The position numbers and the translations under genes are program-made. DNA of 64,000 nucleotides from Pseudomonas bijieensis (GTDB lineage: Bacteria; Pseudomonadota; Gammaproteobacteria; Pseudomonadales; Pseudomonadaceae): NCBI RefSeq assembly GCF_013347965.1, contig NZ_CP048810.1, forward strand, positions 4,029,501 through 4,093,500, read 5' to 3'. Under the pieces are notes generated by a model. That model was not told the DNA's origin, made no database searches, and saw only the letters and a program-made list of their open reading frames with translations. The first letter of the stretch is position 1. Each line of letters begins with the position of its first letter. Shown here piece by piece: positions 1-9,018 of the stretch.

Positions 1-81
1 ACCCGCGGACACATCGAAAACGGTCGTGCCGCGCACTTCCAGGTGACCATCAAGGTCGGGTTCCGGATTGCCAACAGCTGA
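1..81 (+). CDS. Dodecin family protein, C-terminal fragment
   Basis: The first 81 bases encode the last 26 residues of a protein, starting TRGHIENG and ending KVGFRIANS before TGA. The pattern of a TRG..E.G...H..V..KVGFR ending is typical of dodecin, a small dodecameric flavin-storage protein of about 70 residues. The start lies outside the window, so only the last strand and the tail are seen. The call rests on this short but characteristic tail. Confidence 0.8.
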   Translation, partial: TRGHIENGRAAHFQVTIKVGFRIANS

Positions 82-195
82 GGGGCGGTGAACTTGCACG
101 CTGGCGGAGTGCCATAGGGAATGGCGATGCGCTATGGTATGCGCATCATGTTTTTCCATACCTGCCCTATTCGATCCGACCAAGGAGTGCGAGCG

Positions 196-423
196 ATGAA
201 AAAGTTGATGGTAGCCCTGGGTTTGCTGAGCCTTGCCGGCGGTGCGTTTGCAGCCGGCAAGTCCTGCGAAGAGCTGAAAACCGAAATCGCAGCGAAGCTG
301 GACGCCAAGGGTGTGTCAGGTTATTCGCTGGAAGTCGTCGATAAAGGCGCAGCGGCTGAAGGACAAAAAGTCGTCGGCACCTGTGAGGCCGGTACGAAAG
401 AAATCGTCTACAAGCGCGGCTGA
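196..423 (+). CDS. DUF1161 small secreted protein (copy 1)
   Basis: This gene encodes 75 residues with a Sec signal peptide (MKKLMVALGLLSLAGGAFA) and a mature part with the C-E-E-L-K start and a later VGTCE motif, so two conserved cysteines could form a disulphide. This is the DUF1161 family of small periplasmic proteins, whose function is unknown. The ATG at 196 is chosen because it opens the signal peptide and follows AAGGAG; an upstream ATG at 121 would add 25 residues that hide the signal. A paralogue lies at 2302, on the other side of osmC. Confidence 0.85.
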   Translation: MKKLMVALGLLSLAGGAFAAGKSCEELKTEIAAKLDAKGVSGYSLEVVDKGAAAEGQKVVGTCEAGTKEIVYKRG

Positions 424-440
424 TCCCGCGCGTACGTCAA

Positions 441-465
441 AGCCGACGCAATGCGTCGGCTTTTT
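441..465 (+). terminator. Rho-independent terminator after DUF1161 copy 1
   Basis: A perfect 9-bp stem AGCCGACGC / GCGTCGGCT with a 3-nt AAT loop is followed by five T residues. It sits 18 bases after the stop codon and also lies between two convergent genes. Confidence 0.9.
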
Positions 466-477
466 CATGGGCGTCAT

Positions 478-1479
478 TCAGCCTTTCATGACCTGCGCCA
501 GCAACTCGTAGGAGTGCAAGCGATCAGCGTGCTCATATAGATCACTGGTAAAAATCAGCTCATCGGCCTGGGTTTGCTCAATCAGCACCTCCAGCTTGGC
601 GCGAATCTTCTGCGGACCGCCAACCATGGCCAGGCCCAGGAAATCGCCAACCGCTTCTTTCTCATGGGGCAGCCAGAGACCGTTCATGGTTTCCACTGGC
701 GGACGTTGCACCAGGCTTTGGCCGCGCATCAACGCCAGGATCCGCTGATACACCGAGGTCGCCAGGTAATCGGCCTGTTCGTCCGTATCGGCCGCCACCA
801 GTGGCACGCCGAGCATTACATATGGCTTGTCGAGCACCGCCGACGGCTTGAAATGGTTGCGGTAAATGCGTATCGCCTCGTGCATATAGCGCGGCGCAAA
901 GTGGGAGGCGAATGCATAGGGCAAGCCCCGTTCACCGGCTAATTGCGCACTGAACAGACTCGAACCCAGCAGCCACACCGGCACGTTGGTGCCGGTGCCT
1001 GGCATGGCGATGATGCGTTGATCCGGAGTACGCGGGCCGAGATAGCGCATCAGTTCGGCCACGTCTTCAGGGAAATCGTCAGCGCTGCCAGAGCGCTCGC
1101 GACGCAGCGCCCGGGCGGTCATCTGGTCGGAACCTGGCGCACGCCCCAGCCCGAGGTCGATTCGACCTGGGTAGAGGCTTTCCAGCGTGCCGAACTGCTC
1201 GGCAATGATCAACGGCGCATGGTTGGGCAGCATCACCCCGCCGGAGCCGACACGGATGGTCGAAGTGCCCCCGGCCAGATAGCCCAGCAGCACGGCGGTC
1301 GCGGAGCTGGCGATGCCATCCATGTTGTGGTGCTCGGCTACCCAGAAACGGGTATAGCCGTATTTCTCCACGTGCTGCGCCAGGTCCAGCGAGTTGCGCA
1401 AGGACTGGGCGGCGTTGCCGTCGGCGCGAACAGGCACCAGGTCGAGGGTTGAGAATTTCACTTCGGACAGCTGTTTCAT
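478..1479 (-). CDS. LLM-class flavin-dependent oxidoreductase (luciferase-like)
   Basis: This gene encodes 333 residues of the bacterial luciferase-like monooxygenase superfamily, which uses reduced flavin. Recognisable stretches are FWVAEHHNM near residue 45, the [14 protein letters not shown] strand and the [11 protein letters not shown] loop. They match the single-domain MsnO8/YhbW-type group. The ATG at 1479 opens with [17 protein letters not shown] and has GGAG about 10 bases upstream; the longer frame to 1554 adds residues unlike the family. The substrate cannot be told from the sequence. It converges with the DUF1161 gene across a shared terminator. Confidence 0.88.
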   Translation of the reverse strand: MKQLSEVKFSTLDLVPVRADGNAAQSLRNSLDLAQHVEKYGYTRFWVAEHHNMDGIASSATAVLLGYLAGGTSTIRVGSGGVMLPNHAPLIIAEQFGTLESLYPGRIDLGLGRAPGSDQMTARALRRERSGSADDFPEDVAELMRYLGPRTPDQRIIAMPGTGTNVPVWLLGSSLFSAQLAGERGLPYAFASHFAPRYMHEAIRIYRNHFKPSAVLDKPYVMLGVPLVAADTDEQADYLATSVYQRILALMRGQSLVQRPPVETMNGLWLPHEKEAVGDFLGLAMVGGPQKIRAKLEVLIEQTQADELIFTSDLYEHADRLHSYELLAQVMKG

Positions 1480-1717
1480 GGGCCGGGATCTCCAACGGCG
1501 TTCCGGGCTTTTTCCTACGGGCAAAAGCCTGCCGTTTCTAAAGGTGTGTTCCATGCAATGTGGGCATATACCCGAGTTTCAATAGCTGCGACGAATTTTC
1601 CTACTAAATCGGTCGGCTAATCGACAGGATGAACTTTATCGGGCGGTCTATCCTCACAACCCTGACAACGGAAAACACCCAGGCGCGAACCCCGCGCCGG
1701 ATATTGAGGAGGCAGAC

Positions 1718-2149
1718 ATGGCTATCATCAAGAAAGCATCGGCTCATTGGGAAGGCGACCTGAAAACCGGTATCGGCTCCATCTCCACGGAAACTGGCGT
1801 GTTACGCGAAGCACCCTATGGTTTCAAGGCTCGATTCGAGGGCGGCAAGGGCACCAACCCAGAGGAATTGATCGGCGCGGCCCACGCCGGCTGCTTTTCC
1901 ATGGCCTTTTCGATGATCCTTGGCGACGCCGGGCTAAAGGCCGAGAGTATCGACACGAACGCCGAAGTCACCCTGGATCAGGTCGATGGCGGATTTGCGA
2001 TTACCGCCGTGAAGCTGATTCTCAAGGCGAAAATCCCCGGCGCCAGCCAGGCGCAGTTCGACGAACTGAGCAAGAAGGCCAAGGAAGGGTGCCCGGTTTC
2101 CAAGGTGCTGAATGCCGAGATCACATTGGACGCAACGCTGGTGAGCTGA
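1718..2149 (+). CDS. osmC: OsmC organic hydroperoxide peroxidase
   Basis: This gene encodes 143 residues that read as OsmC from end to end: AHWEGDLKTG, STETGVL, the FEGGKGTNPEELIGAAHAGC block with Cys59, and EGCPVSK with Cys125. The two cysteines are the catalytic pair that reduces organic hydroperoxides using a dithiol donor. The protein is cytoplasmic, and in enteric bacteria the gene is induced by osmotic and stationary-phase stress. A strong GAGGAG site sits 8 bases before the ATG. It stands alone between two DUF1161 genes. Confidence 0.95.
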   Translation: MAIIKKASAHWEGDLKTGIGSISTETGVLREAPYGFKARFEGGKGTNPEELIGAAHAGCFSMAFSMILGDAGLKAESIDTNAEVTLDQVDGGFAITAVKLILKAKIPGASQAQFDELSKKAKEGCPVSKVLNAEITLDATLVS

Positions 2150-2301
2150 CCCGCTGAAGGCGGTCGCAGCTTTCGCAGGCATTGTGGAGGCTGCGACCTT
2201 TCTGGGGACGGGTGATCTGTTTACCTTGATGCAATTGTGGTCGAATGCATGCCCGCAGTCTCAGCGCACAGGCAGTGCGCGCTGCAATGAGGAATTCGAG
2301 C

Positions 2302-2535
2302 ATGAAACGATTTGCCCTGGCAGTCATCGGTTGCGCATTGGCCTCGTCGGCCCTTGCGGCCCCCAAACCCTGCGAAGAACTCAAGGCCGAAATCGAAGCC
2401 AAGATCCAGGCGCAGGGCGTCACGTCCTATACGCTGGAAATCGTCACCAATGACGAAGTCCATGACCAGAACATGGTCGTTGGCACTTGCGAAAACGGCA
2501 CGAAGAAAATCATCTACCAGAAGAACGACCGCTAA
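2302..2535 (+). CDS. DUF1161 small secreted protein (copy 2)
   Basis: This gene encodes 77 residues with a signal peptide (MKRFALAVIGCALASSALA) and the same mature pattern as the gene at 196: P-C-E-E-L-K, then SYTLEIV, then VGTCENGTKKIIY. It is a paralogue of that gene, of unknown function. The ATG at 2302 follows GAGGAA with good spacing. Its stop lies 6 bases from the stop of the convergent lipoprotein gene. Confidence 0.85.
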   Translation: MKRFALAVIGCALASSALAAPKPCEELKAEIEAKIQAQGVTSYTLEIVTNDEVHDQNMVVGTCENGTKKIIYQKNDR

Positions 2536-2541
2536 GACGCC

Positions 2542-2967
2542 CTATGGCATGCAACGGGCTTGTCGATCTTCGGCAACGATTTCTCGCTTGGCGTCATAAA
2601 GCCGGGCGCTTGGGGTGAACGCCAGGTTACGCGCCTCCAGACGATAGCGCTGGCCGGCTTCGAAATGGTCGTATCGCACGGTCAGGTAGCACAGCCGTTC
2701 TTGCGGCTCGCTCATCAAACCCAGCCCACCGCCACCAAACACCTCGAAATCGAAGCGCACTTCCAATTCATGACTGCCCGACGAAACCTGGAAGAAACGC
2801 CCGTCTCGCAGTCGCTGACCATCCAGCTTTTCAGCCATCAGTACCTTGCCGCCAGGCGTAGGCGTCGCGAAATCGATCCAGGCCATGTTCGAATCGACCG
2901 CTGGCAACGGGGTCGCCGTGCAACCGCTCATGACAACGAAGGCCAGTAACAGCATGTGAAGACGCAT
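2542..2967 (-). CDS. Putative lipoprotein (tandem copy B)
   Basis: This gene encodes 141 residues beginning with a type II signal peptide that ends in the lipobox VMSGC, so it is probably lipid-anchored. The mature part has AWIDF, SGSHELEVR and EAGQRYRLEARN blocks. These align with the neighbour at 3009 (AWIDL, PGSHELTVR, NAGQRYQLQAGN), so the two are diverged tandem duplicates. A cysteine near each C-terminus is also shared. I do not recognise a named family with a known function. Confidence 0.78.
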   Translation of the reverse strand: MRLHMLLLAFVVMSGCTATPLPAVDSNMAWIDFATPTPGGKVLMAEKLDGQRLRDGRFFQVSSGSHELEVRFDFEVFGGGGLGLMSEPQERLCYLTVRYDHFEAGQRYRLEARNLAFTPSARLYDAKREIVAEDRQARCMP

Positions 2968-3008
2968 GGTGAGCTTCCTGAAAAATCAGGTCTTGAGCAT
3001 AGCGCCGA

Positions 3009-3422
3009 TCAACTTTGCTGGCAGCCTGCCGGTGTCCCTTGCCCCACCACCTTGCGTTGTTGGTCATACAGCTTGGCCCAGGGCCGGAAACCGATGTTGC
3101 CAGCCTGCAACTGGTAGCGCTGGCCGGCGTTGAAGTCCTTGAACTTCACATTCAACCGGCAATCGCGCCACAGCGGCTCGGCATCCGGGCCAATGTTGCC
3201 GGGCTCGACGGCAAATTGATAACGCACCGTCAGCTCATGGCTGCCGGGTTGCACCTCGAAATAACGTCGGTCCACAGACATCTTGTCATCGACCTTCAGC
3301 GCTTGCAGCGCGGTGTCCTGATGGTTTCCCAGGTCGATCCACGCTTGGGATGGGTCAGGGTCAGGCAAACCGGCACAACCGGTCAGCAGCAACAGGCCAC
3401 TCGTCAGCATCAACACGCGCAT
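3009..3422 (-). CDS. Putative lipoprotein (tandem copy A)
   Basis: This gene encodes 137 residues with a lipobox LLTGC after a short hydrophobic leader. The PGSHELTVRYQF and AGQRYQLQAGNIGF segments match its downstream paralogue at 2542. The pair share strand and spacing and could be co-transcribed, the gap being 41 bases. No enzymatic motif is visible, and the repeated strand-rich core suggests a small beta-sandwich. Function is unknown. Confidence 0.78.
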   Translation of the reverse strand: MRVLMLTSGLLLLTGCAGLPDPDPSQAWIDLGNHQDTALQALKVDDKMSVDRRYFEVQPGSHELTVRYQFAVEPGNIGPDAEPLWRDCRLNVKFKDFNAGQRYQLQAGNIGFRPWAKLYDQQRKVVGQGTPAGCQQS

Positions 3423-3481
3423 AGCGAAGCTCCAGGCAGGCGAGATAGTCTTGTGGGCAGACTTTCCCAGGGTGATTCCAA

Positions 3482-4573
3482 TTGATCAGGCCGCATTCAA
3501 ACCATCGGTTACTCGACCGTGTTTTCCGGATTTTGTTTCCAGGCCTCCTGCTTTTGTTACTCAACGGTTGCACAAGCGCCAGTTACTACAGCCAGCTCGT
3601 CGGCGGGCAACTTCGGTTATTGCAGGCCCGAGAGCCTATCGACCAGATCATCGCCGACCCTGCTCGCGATACCCAACTGAAAGCGCACCTGGCCCAAGCG
3701 CGCGAGGCGCGGGCATTCGCCACTGCTCACTTGCACTTGCCGGACAATAAAAGCTATCGCCTGTACGCCGATATTGGCCGCCCGTTCGTAGTCTGGAATG
3801 TCTTCTCCACGCCCGAATTTTCCCTGGCACCGCAAAACCACTGTTTCCCGATTGCCGGTTGCGTGGCCTATCGCGGCTACTACAGCCAGGACGCCGCCCG
3901 TGGCGAGGCCGCGTTGCAGCGGCTGCAGGGCATGGACGTGTCGATCGGTGGCGTAGAGGCCTACTCGACGCTGGGCTGGTTCAACGATCCGATCCTGAGC
4001 TCGATGATGCATTGGGGCGACGAACGCCTGGCGACACTGATCTTTCATGAACTGGCGCACCAGCGGTTTTATGTAAAGGACGACACGGAATTCAATGAGT
4101 CCTTCGCCACCTTCGTCGAACAGGAAGGCAGCCGGCAATGGCGCGCCAGTCGCGGGCTGGCGCCGGATAACGGCAAGCGGGTGCGCCAGCGCGACCAATT
4201 CATCCAACTGATCCTCGATACCCGTCAGCGCCTGGAAAAGCTCTATACCCAGCCCTTACCGGCCGAACAGATGCGTCAACGCAAGGCAGAAGAATTCGAA
4301 CACCTGCGCGCCGACTATCAGCAACTACGCGACAGCCAGTGGGCAGGCGACAAACGTTATGACGCCTGGGTCTATGCGCCACTTAACAATGCACGGTTAT
4401 TGCCGTTTGGTTTGTATGACCAGTGGGTGCCGGCCTTTGCGGCATTGTTCAGGCGGGAGGGCGGTGATTGGGTTGCGTTTTATGCGGCGGTGGAAAAGCT
4501 GGGGAAATTACCGATCGACGAGCGCAGGGCGGCCTTGAAGGCGTTGGCGGAGCCGAATACTTCCATTGACTAG
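3482..4573 (+). CDS. Putative lipoprotein aminopeptidase (zincin, COG4324 type)
   Basis: This gene encodes about 363 residues. A hydrophobic leader ends in the lipobox LLNGC, so the protein is probably membrane-anchored on the periplasmic side. A zinc-protease motif IFHELAHQ (HExxH) is followed about 15 residues later by NESFATFVEQ, which supplies a likely third ligand. This matches the predicted aminopeptidase family PF10023/COG4324. No ATG opens the frame near the leader; the only start that keeps a full signal is TTG at 3482, preceded by AGGGTGA. The start is therefore less certain than the product. Confidence 0.8.
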   Translation: MIRPHSNHRLLDRVFRILFPGLLLLLLNGCTSASYYSQLVGGQLRLLQAREPIDQIIADPARDTQLKAHLAQAREARAFATAHLHLPDNKSYRLYADIGRPFVVWNVFSTPEFSLAPQNHCFPIAGCVAYRGYYSQDAARGEAALQRLQGMDVSIGGVEAYSTLGWFNDPILSSMMHWGDERLATLIFHELAHQRFYVKDDTEFNESFATFVEQEGSRQWRASRGLAPDNGKRVRQRDQFIQLILDTRQRLEKLYTQPLPAEQMRQRKAEEFEHLRADYQQLRDSQWAGDKRYDAWVYAPLNNARLLPFGLYDQWVPAFAALFRREGGDWVAFYAAVEKLGKLPIDERRAALKALAEPNTSID

Positions 4574-4582
4574 GCGGACGTC

Positions 4583-4716
4583 ATCGCGAGCAAGCTCGCT
4601 CCCACATTGGGCATCTCCAATCCTGTGGCGAGGGAGCTTGCTCCCGCTAGGCTGCGCAGCAGTCGTCGCTTTTCAGGGCCGCTTCGCGCCCCAGCGGGAG
4701 CAAGCTCCCTCGCCAC
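4583..4716. repeat. REP element and BIME pair
   Basis: A single REP with the core GCGAGCAAGCTCGC lies at 4583-4606. A second type (GGCGAGGGAGCTTGCTCCC) appears at 4625-4648 and again inverted at 4693-4716, with short GC-rich arms between. The inverted pair forms a long hairpin. The elements fill most of the 283-bp gap between two convergent genes. Confidence 0.9.
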
Positions 4717-4781
4717 GGATAATGGCCATCTAAGCCATCGCTGTCTCACCAAGCCTGGCCACAGCCAGCAACCCCGCAATT

Positions 4782-4816
4782 AAAAGGGCATCCCGATGAA
4801 TCGGTATGCCCTTTTT
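4782..4816. terminator. Bidirectional intrinsic terminator
   Basis: AAAAGGGCAT (4782-4791) pairs with ATGCCCTTTT (4806-4815), and CCGAT/ATCGG extends the stem inside. A-runs and T-runs on both flanks let it work on either strand. It sits about 40 bases after the end of the HU gene on the minus strand, and after the aminopeptidase and REPs on the plus strand. Confidence 0.88.
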
Positions 4817-4856
4817 GATTGCCGTTTTCTCCCCCTGACCGAGGTACTCGCAGCGA

Positions 4857-5132
4857 TTATGGGTTGACGCTTTCTTTCAAGGACTTGCCTGGCTTAAAGG
4901 CAACGGTGTTACTGGCCTTGATTTTCACAGGCTCACCGGTCTGTGGGTTTTTGCCAGTGCGGGCGCCGCGGTGGCGTTGCAGGAAAGTGCCGAAGCCCAC
5001 CAGCGTGACGCTGTCCTTGCGGTGCAAGGCGCCGGTGATTTCTTCGAGGACGGCGTTGAGGACGCGGTTGGCTTGTTCTTTGGTGAGGTCTGCTTTTTCC
5101 GCGATGGCGGCGGCGAGTTCTGGTTTACGCAT
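4857..5132 (-). CDS. hupA: HU family DNA-binding protein
   Basis: This gene encodes 91 residues with the whole HU fold. It has an N-terminal helical dimerisation part (MRKPELAAAIAEKADLTKEQA), the VTLVGFGTF turn, and the DNA-wrapping arm with RTGKNPQTGEPVKIKAS followed by VAFKPGKSLKE. HU bends DNA and packages the nucleoid. The symbol follows the P. putida naming for the HU gene next to the rubredoxin-ubiA region and is less certain than the product. Its SD is AAAGGGG, and the terminator at 4782 ends it. Confidence 0.93.
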   Translation of the reverse strand: MRKPELAAAIAEKADLTKEQANRVLNAVLEEITGALHRKDSVTLVGFGTFLQRHRGARTGKNPQTGEPVKIKASNTVAFKPGKSLKESVNP

Positions 5133-5323
5133 GAATGAAGCCCCTTTGACGGTTTTTTTGTTGTTATGTCCGTGCTGTTCTCTTTGGAACAGCCCCTAAG
5201 GCGCCGCAGGCTCTACTCTGCGGCAGACGGGAGTGAGGATGGCACGGTGCCGAAAACGGCGCCAGTGTCCGGGCGACCTTTGTGGGACCAAAAGTAGGGT
5301 TTTTGCGACAGAACGACCAGTAT

Positions 5324-6472
5324 TTACGCCAGCAGGGGTGGAAGTTCCTTGTTCAGCGCCAGTTTCTCCATCACCGCCGTGCCTGTCAGGGCGTACCCCA
5401 GCAGATTGCCTTGAGCGTCGCGACACAGCGCCTTGATGTCCGAGCCTTGCCCTTCGACGCTCCACACGCCCTCGCTGCCTCGCGGTGGTGGCGACACTAC
5501 CAGTGGGCACACCGGGGTTTTCACGGTAATCGGCATGGCGCCGTAGCTGACGGCGGTCGGATTGCCAGCCAGGGTCTGGGCCAGAGCCCGGGCGCAGCTC
5601 ATCAGCGGCATGACGTAGAGCAGGTTCAAGCCATCAACCTCTGCGCAATCACCCAGGGCGTAGATGTTGGCGTGGGAGGTTTTCAGGTGGCGGTCGACCA
5701 CGACGCCGCGGTTGACCACCAGGCCGGCGGCCGCCGCCAGGTCGATGCGCGGGCGCAGGCCGATGGCCGAGACCACCAGGTCGCAGGCAATCACCTGGCC
5801 GTCGGACAGGTGCGCCTCCAGCCCGTCGGCGACCTTCTGCAAGCGGTTGAGCACTGGGCCCAGGTGGAAGCGCGCACCGAGGCTTTCCAGCCCGGCCTGG
5901 ACCGCTGCGGCAGCGGTCGGGTGCAGCAGCGTCGGCATGACTTGCTCGCACGGCGCCACCAGTTGTACTTCGTAGCCGCCCAGGCTCAGGTCGTTGGCGA
6001 ACTCGCAGCCAATCAGGCCGGCGCCGAGCAACAACACCCGGCGCTTGCCAGCAGCCGCGGCCCTGAAGCGTGCGTAGTCTTCCAGGTCGTTGATCGGGAA
6101 AATCAGCTCGGCGGCATCGCCCTGCACCGGCACCCGCACGGTTTCGGCACCCCAGGCCAGGATCAGGTCACGATAGTTCACCGCCTCTTCGCCAATCCAC
6201 AGCCGTTTGTGGCCCGGATCGATGCCGCTGATACGGGTATGGGTGCGTATTTCGGCCTTGAGTTGCTCGGCCATGGCCCCCGGCTCGGCCATGCTCAAGC
6301 CGTCGGCATCCTTGTTTTTACCAAAGCCTGTGGAGAGCATCGGCTTGGAATACGAGCGACCGTCGTCCGCGGTGATCAGCAGCAACGGGGTTTCGCTGTC
6401 GAGCTTGCGAAACTCCCGGGCCAGGTTATAACCGGCCAGGCCCGTACCGACGATGACGACAGGTGCGCTCAT
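5324..6472 (-). CDS. rubB: Rubredoxin-NAD(+) reductase
   Basis: This gene encodes 382 residues of the FAD-dependent pyridine nucleotide reductase fold. An FAD Rossmann motif [10 protein letters not shown] lies at the N-terminus, an NAD(P)H motif [14 protein letters not shown] near residue 150, and [12 protein letters not shown] is the second FAD-binding motif. It passes electrons from NADH to rubredoxin, whose gene lies 24 bases upstream on the same strand. The ATG at 6472 is preferred because GGAGAG lies six bases before it; the ATG at 6484 would overlap that site. Confidence 0.9.
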   Translation of the reverse strand: MSAPVVIVGTGLAGYNLAREFRKLDSETPLLLITADDGRSYSKPMLSTGFGKNKDADGLSMAEPGAMAEQLKAEIRTHTRISGIDPGHKRLWIGEEAVNYRDLILAWGAETVRVPVQGDAAELIFPINDLEDYARFRAAAAGKRRVLLLGAGLIGCEFANDLSLGGYEVQLVAPCEQVMPTLLHPTAAAAVQAGLESLGARFHLGPVLNRLQKVADGLEAHLSDGQVIACDLVVSAIGLRPRIDLAAAAGLVVNRGVVVDRHLKTSHANIYALGDCAEVDGLNLLYVMPLMSCARALAQTLAGNPTAVSYGAMPITVKTPVCPLVVSPPPRGSEGVWSVEGQGSDIKALCRDAQGNLLGYALTGTAVMEKLALNKELPPLLA

Positions 6473-6496
6473 GTTGCTCTCCATTTGATGAAACGA

Positions 6497-6664
6497 TCAG
6501 TTGATTTCGATCATTTCGAAATCCATCTTGCCGACGCCGCAGTCCGGGCACAGCCAGTCTGCCGGTACGTCCTCCCAGCGGGTGCCGGGCGCGATGCCAT
6601 CGTCAGGCCAGCCGTCAGCTTCGTTGTAGATCAGGCCGCAGACGATACATTGCCACTTCTTCAT
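6497..6664 (-). CDS. rubA: Rubredoxin
   Basis: This gene encodes 55 residues. Translation gives [18 protein letters not shown] at the start, a central [11 protein letters not shown] and a CPDCGVGK near the end. The two CxxC motifs (CIVCG and CPDCG) are the four iron ligands of rubredoxin. It is a small cytoplasmic electron carrier, served by the reductase encoded just downstream. P. aeruginosa has two rubredoxin genes here, but only one is seen in this window. Confidence 0.95.
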   Translation of the reverse strand: MKKWQCIVCGLIYNEADGWPDDGIAPGTRWEDVPADWLCPDCGVGKMDFEMIEIN

Positions 6665-6839
6665 TCCAATACTTCCTCAAGATGTCAGGCCATGGCCGAT
6701 ATTTTCCGGCTCAGGGCCGTTTTGTACTGATCGCTTGCGACAGATGCAAGCACGATCGGAAGGCTACAGGCCGGGCCAGTCAAAACCAGCGACCGACATG
6801 GTAAGCTCGCGCCCTCCTTTGCTGCCATTCAAGACCTCT

Positions 6840-7403
6840 GTGCCGCATACAAATTCGATATTTCCTACACTCCAATGGTTGCCCCAGCACCTGCTGTCGC
6901 CGCGCCCCGATGCGCGCGTGCTCGACTGGCTGTTCGACGAAGGCTCCCTGACCCGACGCCTCACGCGCCTGTCGGACGGCCATTTCAGCGTGACGCCGCT
7001 GTTCGAAGGCTGGCAGCCATTGCGCGCCGACGAATGTGCCGCGCTGGACCTGGCCGAGGGCAGCGAGGGCTGGGTACGCGAGGTGTATCTGCGCGGTCGC
7101 GACCAGCCTTGGGTGTTCGCCCGCAGTGTGGCGGCGCGCAGCGCCTTGCAGGGCGACGGCTTGCAGATGGACGAACTGGGCAGCCGCTCCCTGGGGGAAT
7201 TGCTGTTCTGCGACCAGGCGTTCCAGCGCCGGGCCATCGAGGTTTGCCATTATCCCGAGGCCGGGTTGCCGGAAGACGTCCGCGCCAGCGGGTTGTGGGG
7301 TCGCCGTTCGCGTTTCGATCGCGGTGCGTTGAGCGTGCTGGTGGCGGAAATCTTCCTGCCCCGCTTGTGGACTGTCGCCCGCGCCTATTCGGAGAATTTC
7401 TGA
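6840..7403 (+). CDS. ubiC: Chorismate lyase
   Basis: About 187 residues match UbiC, which releases pyruvate from chorismate to give 4-hydroxybenzoate, the first step of ubiquinone synthesis. Family features are [24 protein letters not shown] near the N-terminus, [18 protein letters not shown] and the late LGELLF block. A GTG at 6840 gives the usual family length and is chosen here. An in-frame ATG at 6798 would add 14 residues, and neither has a strong SD. The stop overlaps the ubiA start (TGATG), a sign of translational coupling. Confidence 0.92.
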   Translation: MPHTNSIFPTLQWLPQHLLSPRPDARVLDWLFDEGSLTRRLTRLSDGHFSVTPLFEGWQPLRADECAALDLAEGSEGWVREVYLRGRDQPWVFARSVAARSALQGDGLQMDELGSRSLGELLFCDQAFQRRAIEVCHYPEAGLPEDVRASGLWGRRSRFDRGALSVLVAEIFLPRLWTVARAYSENF

Positions 7404-8293
7404 TGTACGTGCAACTGCTCAAATCCTTGAATCGCCTGAATCCACGGGCGTGGGACTTCGTGCAATTGACCCGCATGGACAAGCCCATCGGCATTTACCT
7501 GCTGCTGTGGCCGACGTTGTGGGCGTTGTGGATTGCCGGGGAAGGTTCGCCGTCCATCGCCAACGTGGTGATTTTCGTCCTCGGCGTGGTGCTGACTCGC
7601 GCCGGTGGCTGCGTGATCAATGACTGGGCCGACCGCAAGGTGGACGGCCACGTCAAACGCACCGAGCAGCGCCCGCTGGTGAGCGGCAAGATCAGTTCGA
7701 AAGAGGCGCTGGTGTTCTTCGCCGTGTTGATGAGCGTGAGCTTCCTGCTGGTGCTGTGCACCAACGCCCCGACCATCCTGCTATCGCTCGGTGGCCTGGC
7801 GCTGGCGTTCAGCTACCCGTTCATGAAGCGCTATACCTACTACCCACAAGTGGTGCTGGGCGCGGCGTTCTCCTGGGGCATGCCGATGGCGTTCACCGCC
7901 GAAACCGGTCATCTGCCGGCCGCCGCCTGGTTGCTGTACATCGCCAATCTGCTGTGGACGGTGGGCTACGACACCTATTACGCGATGACCGACCGGGACG
8001 ATGACCTGCGCATCGGCGTGAAATCCACGGCGATCCTGTTTGGCGACGCCGACCGGGTGATCATCCTGACGTTGCAAGGCCTGGCCTTGGGCTGCCTGCT
8101 GTTGGCCGGGTCGAAATTCCAGCTGGGTGGCTGGTTCCACCTGGGGCTGGTGGCCGCTGCCACGTGCTTCGCCTGGGAGTTCTGGTACACCCGTGACCGG
8201 GACCGGATGCGCTGCTTCCAGGCGTTTTTGCATAACCACTGGGCCGGGTTGGCGATTTTCGTGGGAATTGTGCTGGATTACGCGTTGCGCTGA
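7403..8293 (+). CDS. ubiA: 4-hydroxybenzoate polyprenyltransferase
   Basis: This gene encodes 296 residues of an inner-membrane prenyltransferase with about eight or nine hydrophobic helices. The two aspartate-rich motifs that bind Mg-diphosphate are visible: [15 protein letters not shown] near residue 75, and [20 protein letters not shown] near residue 195. It attaches the polyprenyl chain to 4-hydroxybenzoate made by UbiC. The ATG at 7403 overlaps the ubiC stop. The same frame is open far upstream, but that part is a shadow of ubiC. Confidence 0.96.
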   Translation: MYVQLLKSLNRLNPRAWDFVQLTRMDKPIGIYLLLWPTLWALWIAGEGSPSIANVVIFVLGVVLTRAGGCVINDWADRKVDGHVKRTEQRPLVSGKISSKEALVFFAVLMSVSFLLVLCTNAPTILLSLGGLALAFSYPFMKRYTYYPQVVLGAAFSWGMPMAFTAETGHLPAAAWLLYIANLLWTVGYDTYYAMTDRDDDLRIGVKSTAILFGDADRVIILTLQGLALGCLLLAGSKFQLGGWFHLGLVAAATCFAWEFWYTRDRDRMRCFQAFLHNHWAGLAIFVGIVLDYALR

Positions 8294-8320
8294 GGCCCAT
8301 CGGTCTCCAAGCCGTTAACT

Positions 8321-8452
8321 TGTGGCGAGGGGATTTATCCCCGCTTGCTGTGGGAGCAAAGCTTGCTCGCGAACCAGGCGCCTCGATTTCTGAAAGACCG
8401 CAGCGCCTTCATCGCGGGCAAGCCTTGCTCCCACATCAATCCCCTCGCCACA
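8321..8452. repeat. Nested REP/BIME cluster
   Basis: An outer inverted pair (TGTGGCGAGGGGATT and CCCCTCGCCACA) encloses an inner inverted pair of another REP type (GTGGGAGCAAAGCTTGC and GCAAGCCTTGCTCCCACA). The nested palindromes fill the gap between convergent ubiA and the gene at 8489 and could act as a shared transcript end. Confidence 0.9.
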
Positions 8453-8488
8453 AATGATCTGCGTTCACCTTGGTGAAGTCTGTCAATT

Positions 8489-8866
8489 CTACTTGGCGAC
8501 GTGCCAGACGCCTCCTTTGCCGTCACCATTCTTATCGCCCGCCTTCTTGTCTTCAATGTAGGTATACAGCGGTTTGCCCTTGTAGGCCCACTGCTGCTTC
8601 GCATCGTCTTTACGTTCGATCACGGTCCAGTCGCCCGTAGGCTTGGCTGCGCCTTCAACCTTGAGCGGTGGCCAGTTCTTCGCGCATTGGTCATAGCACG
8701 CTGACTCGGTGCCTTTGTCCTTGTCAAACGTATACAAAGTCATGCCGTGGTGATCGGTCCACATGCCGCCTTCTTTCATCGCCGGTTCAGCCGCGAACGC
8801 CATGGCAGGCAACGCCAGGGCAGCCGCTACCGCCAGCGCCTGGATGGATTGGGTGAAGTAATTCAT
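8489..8866 (-). CDS. Secreted COG4315-type repeat protein
   Basis: This gene encodes 125 residues with a signal peptide ending LPAMAFAAEP. Two copies of a short repeat follow: GMWTDHHGMTLYTFDKDK...C..C...WPP and QWAYKGKPLYTYIEDKKAGDKNGDGKGGVWH. This is the 'secreted repeat of unknown function' family (PF03640, COG4315). The cysteines in ESACYDQCAKNWPP are typical of the first repeat. The protein is likely periplasmic with unknown function. It is divergent from phoB, so the Pho box at 8948 could also affect it. Confidence 0.85.
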   Translation of the reverse strand: MNYFTQSIQALAVAAALALPAMAFAAEPAMKEGGMWTDHHGMTLYTFDKDKGTESACYDQCAKNWPPLKVEGAAKPTGDWTVIERKDDAKQQWAYKGKPLYTYIEDKKAGDKNGDGKGGVWHVAK

Positions 8867-8947
8867 GGAAACCTTCTTTTGTGGTTGTCAGGATTCGGAC
8901 TGAAAAGCTTAGTCCAGGATCCCCTTCACTGCCGCTCGAGGAAATAA

Positions 8948-8965
8948 CTGTCACACGACTGCAAT
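8948..8965 (+). promoter_or_regulatory. Pho box upstream of phoB
   Basis: CTGTCAC and CTGCAAT form two direct 7-bp half sites separated by the 4-bp spacer ACGA, the layout PhoB binds. A TATCTAAT -10-like sequence lies 9 bases after the box, and the phoB ATG is 53 bases after it. This supports autoregulation of phoB by PhoB. Confidence 0.82.
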
Positions 8966-9018
8966 AATTCCGTTATCTAATGCGGCGCAAGACAGTTAAA
9001 TGACAAGAGGATTACCCC

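Noticed and set aside
5203..5224. Terminator for rubB at GCCGCAG-N8-CTGCGGC
   Set aside because: It is a 7-bp stem about 100 bases from the stop, with no T run on either strand.
6875..7402. A 472-residue version of UbiA starting inside ubiC
   Set aside because: The extra N-terminal part is Arg/Ala-rich out-of-frame ubiC sequence. The true start is the ATG that overlaps the ubiC stop.
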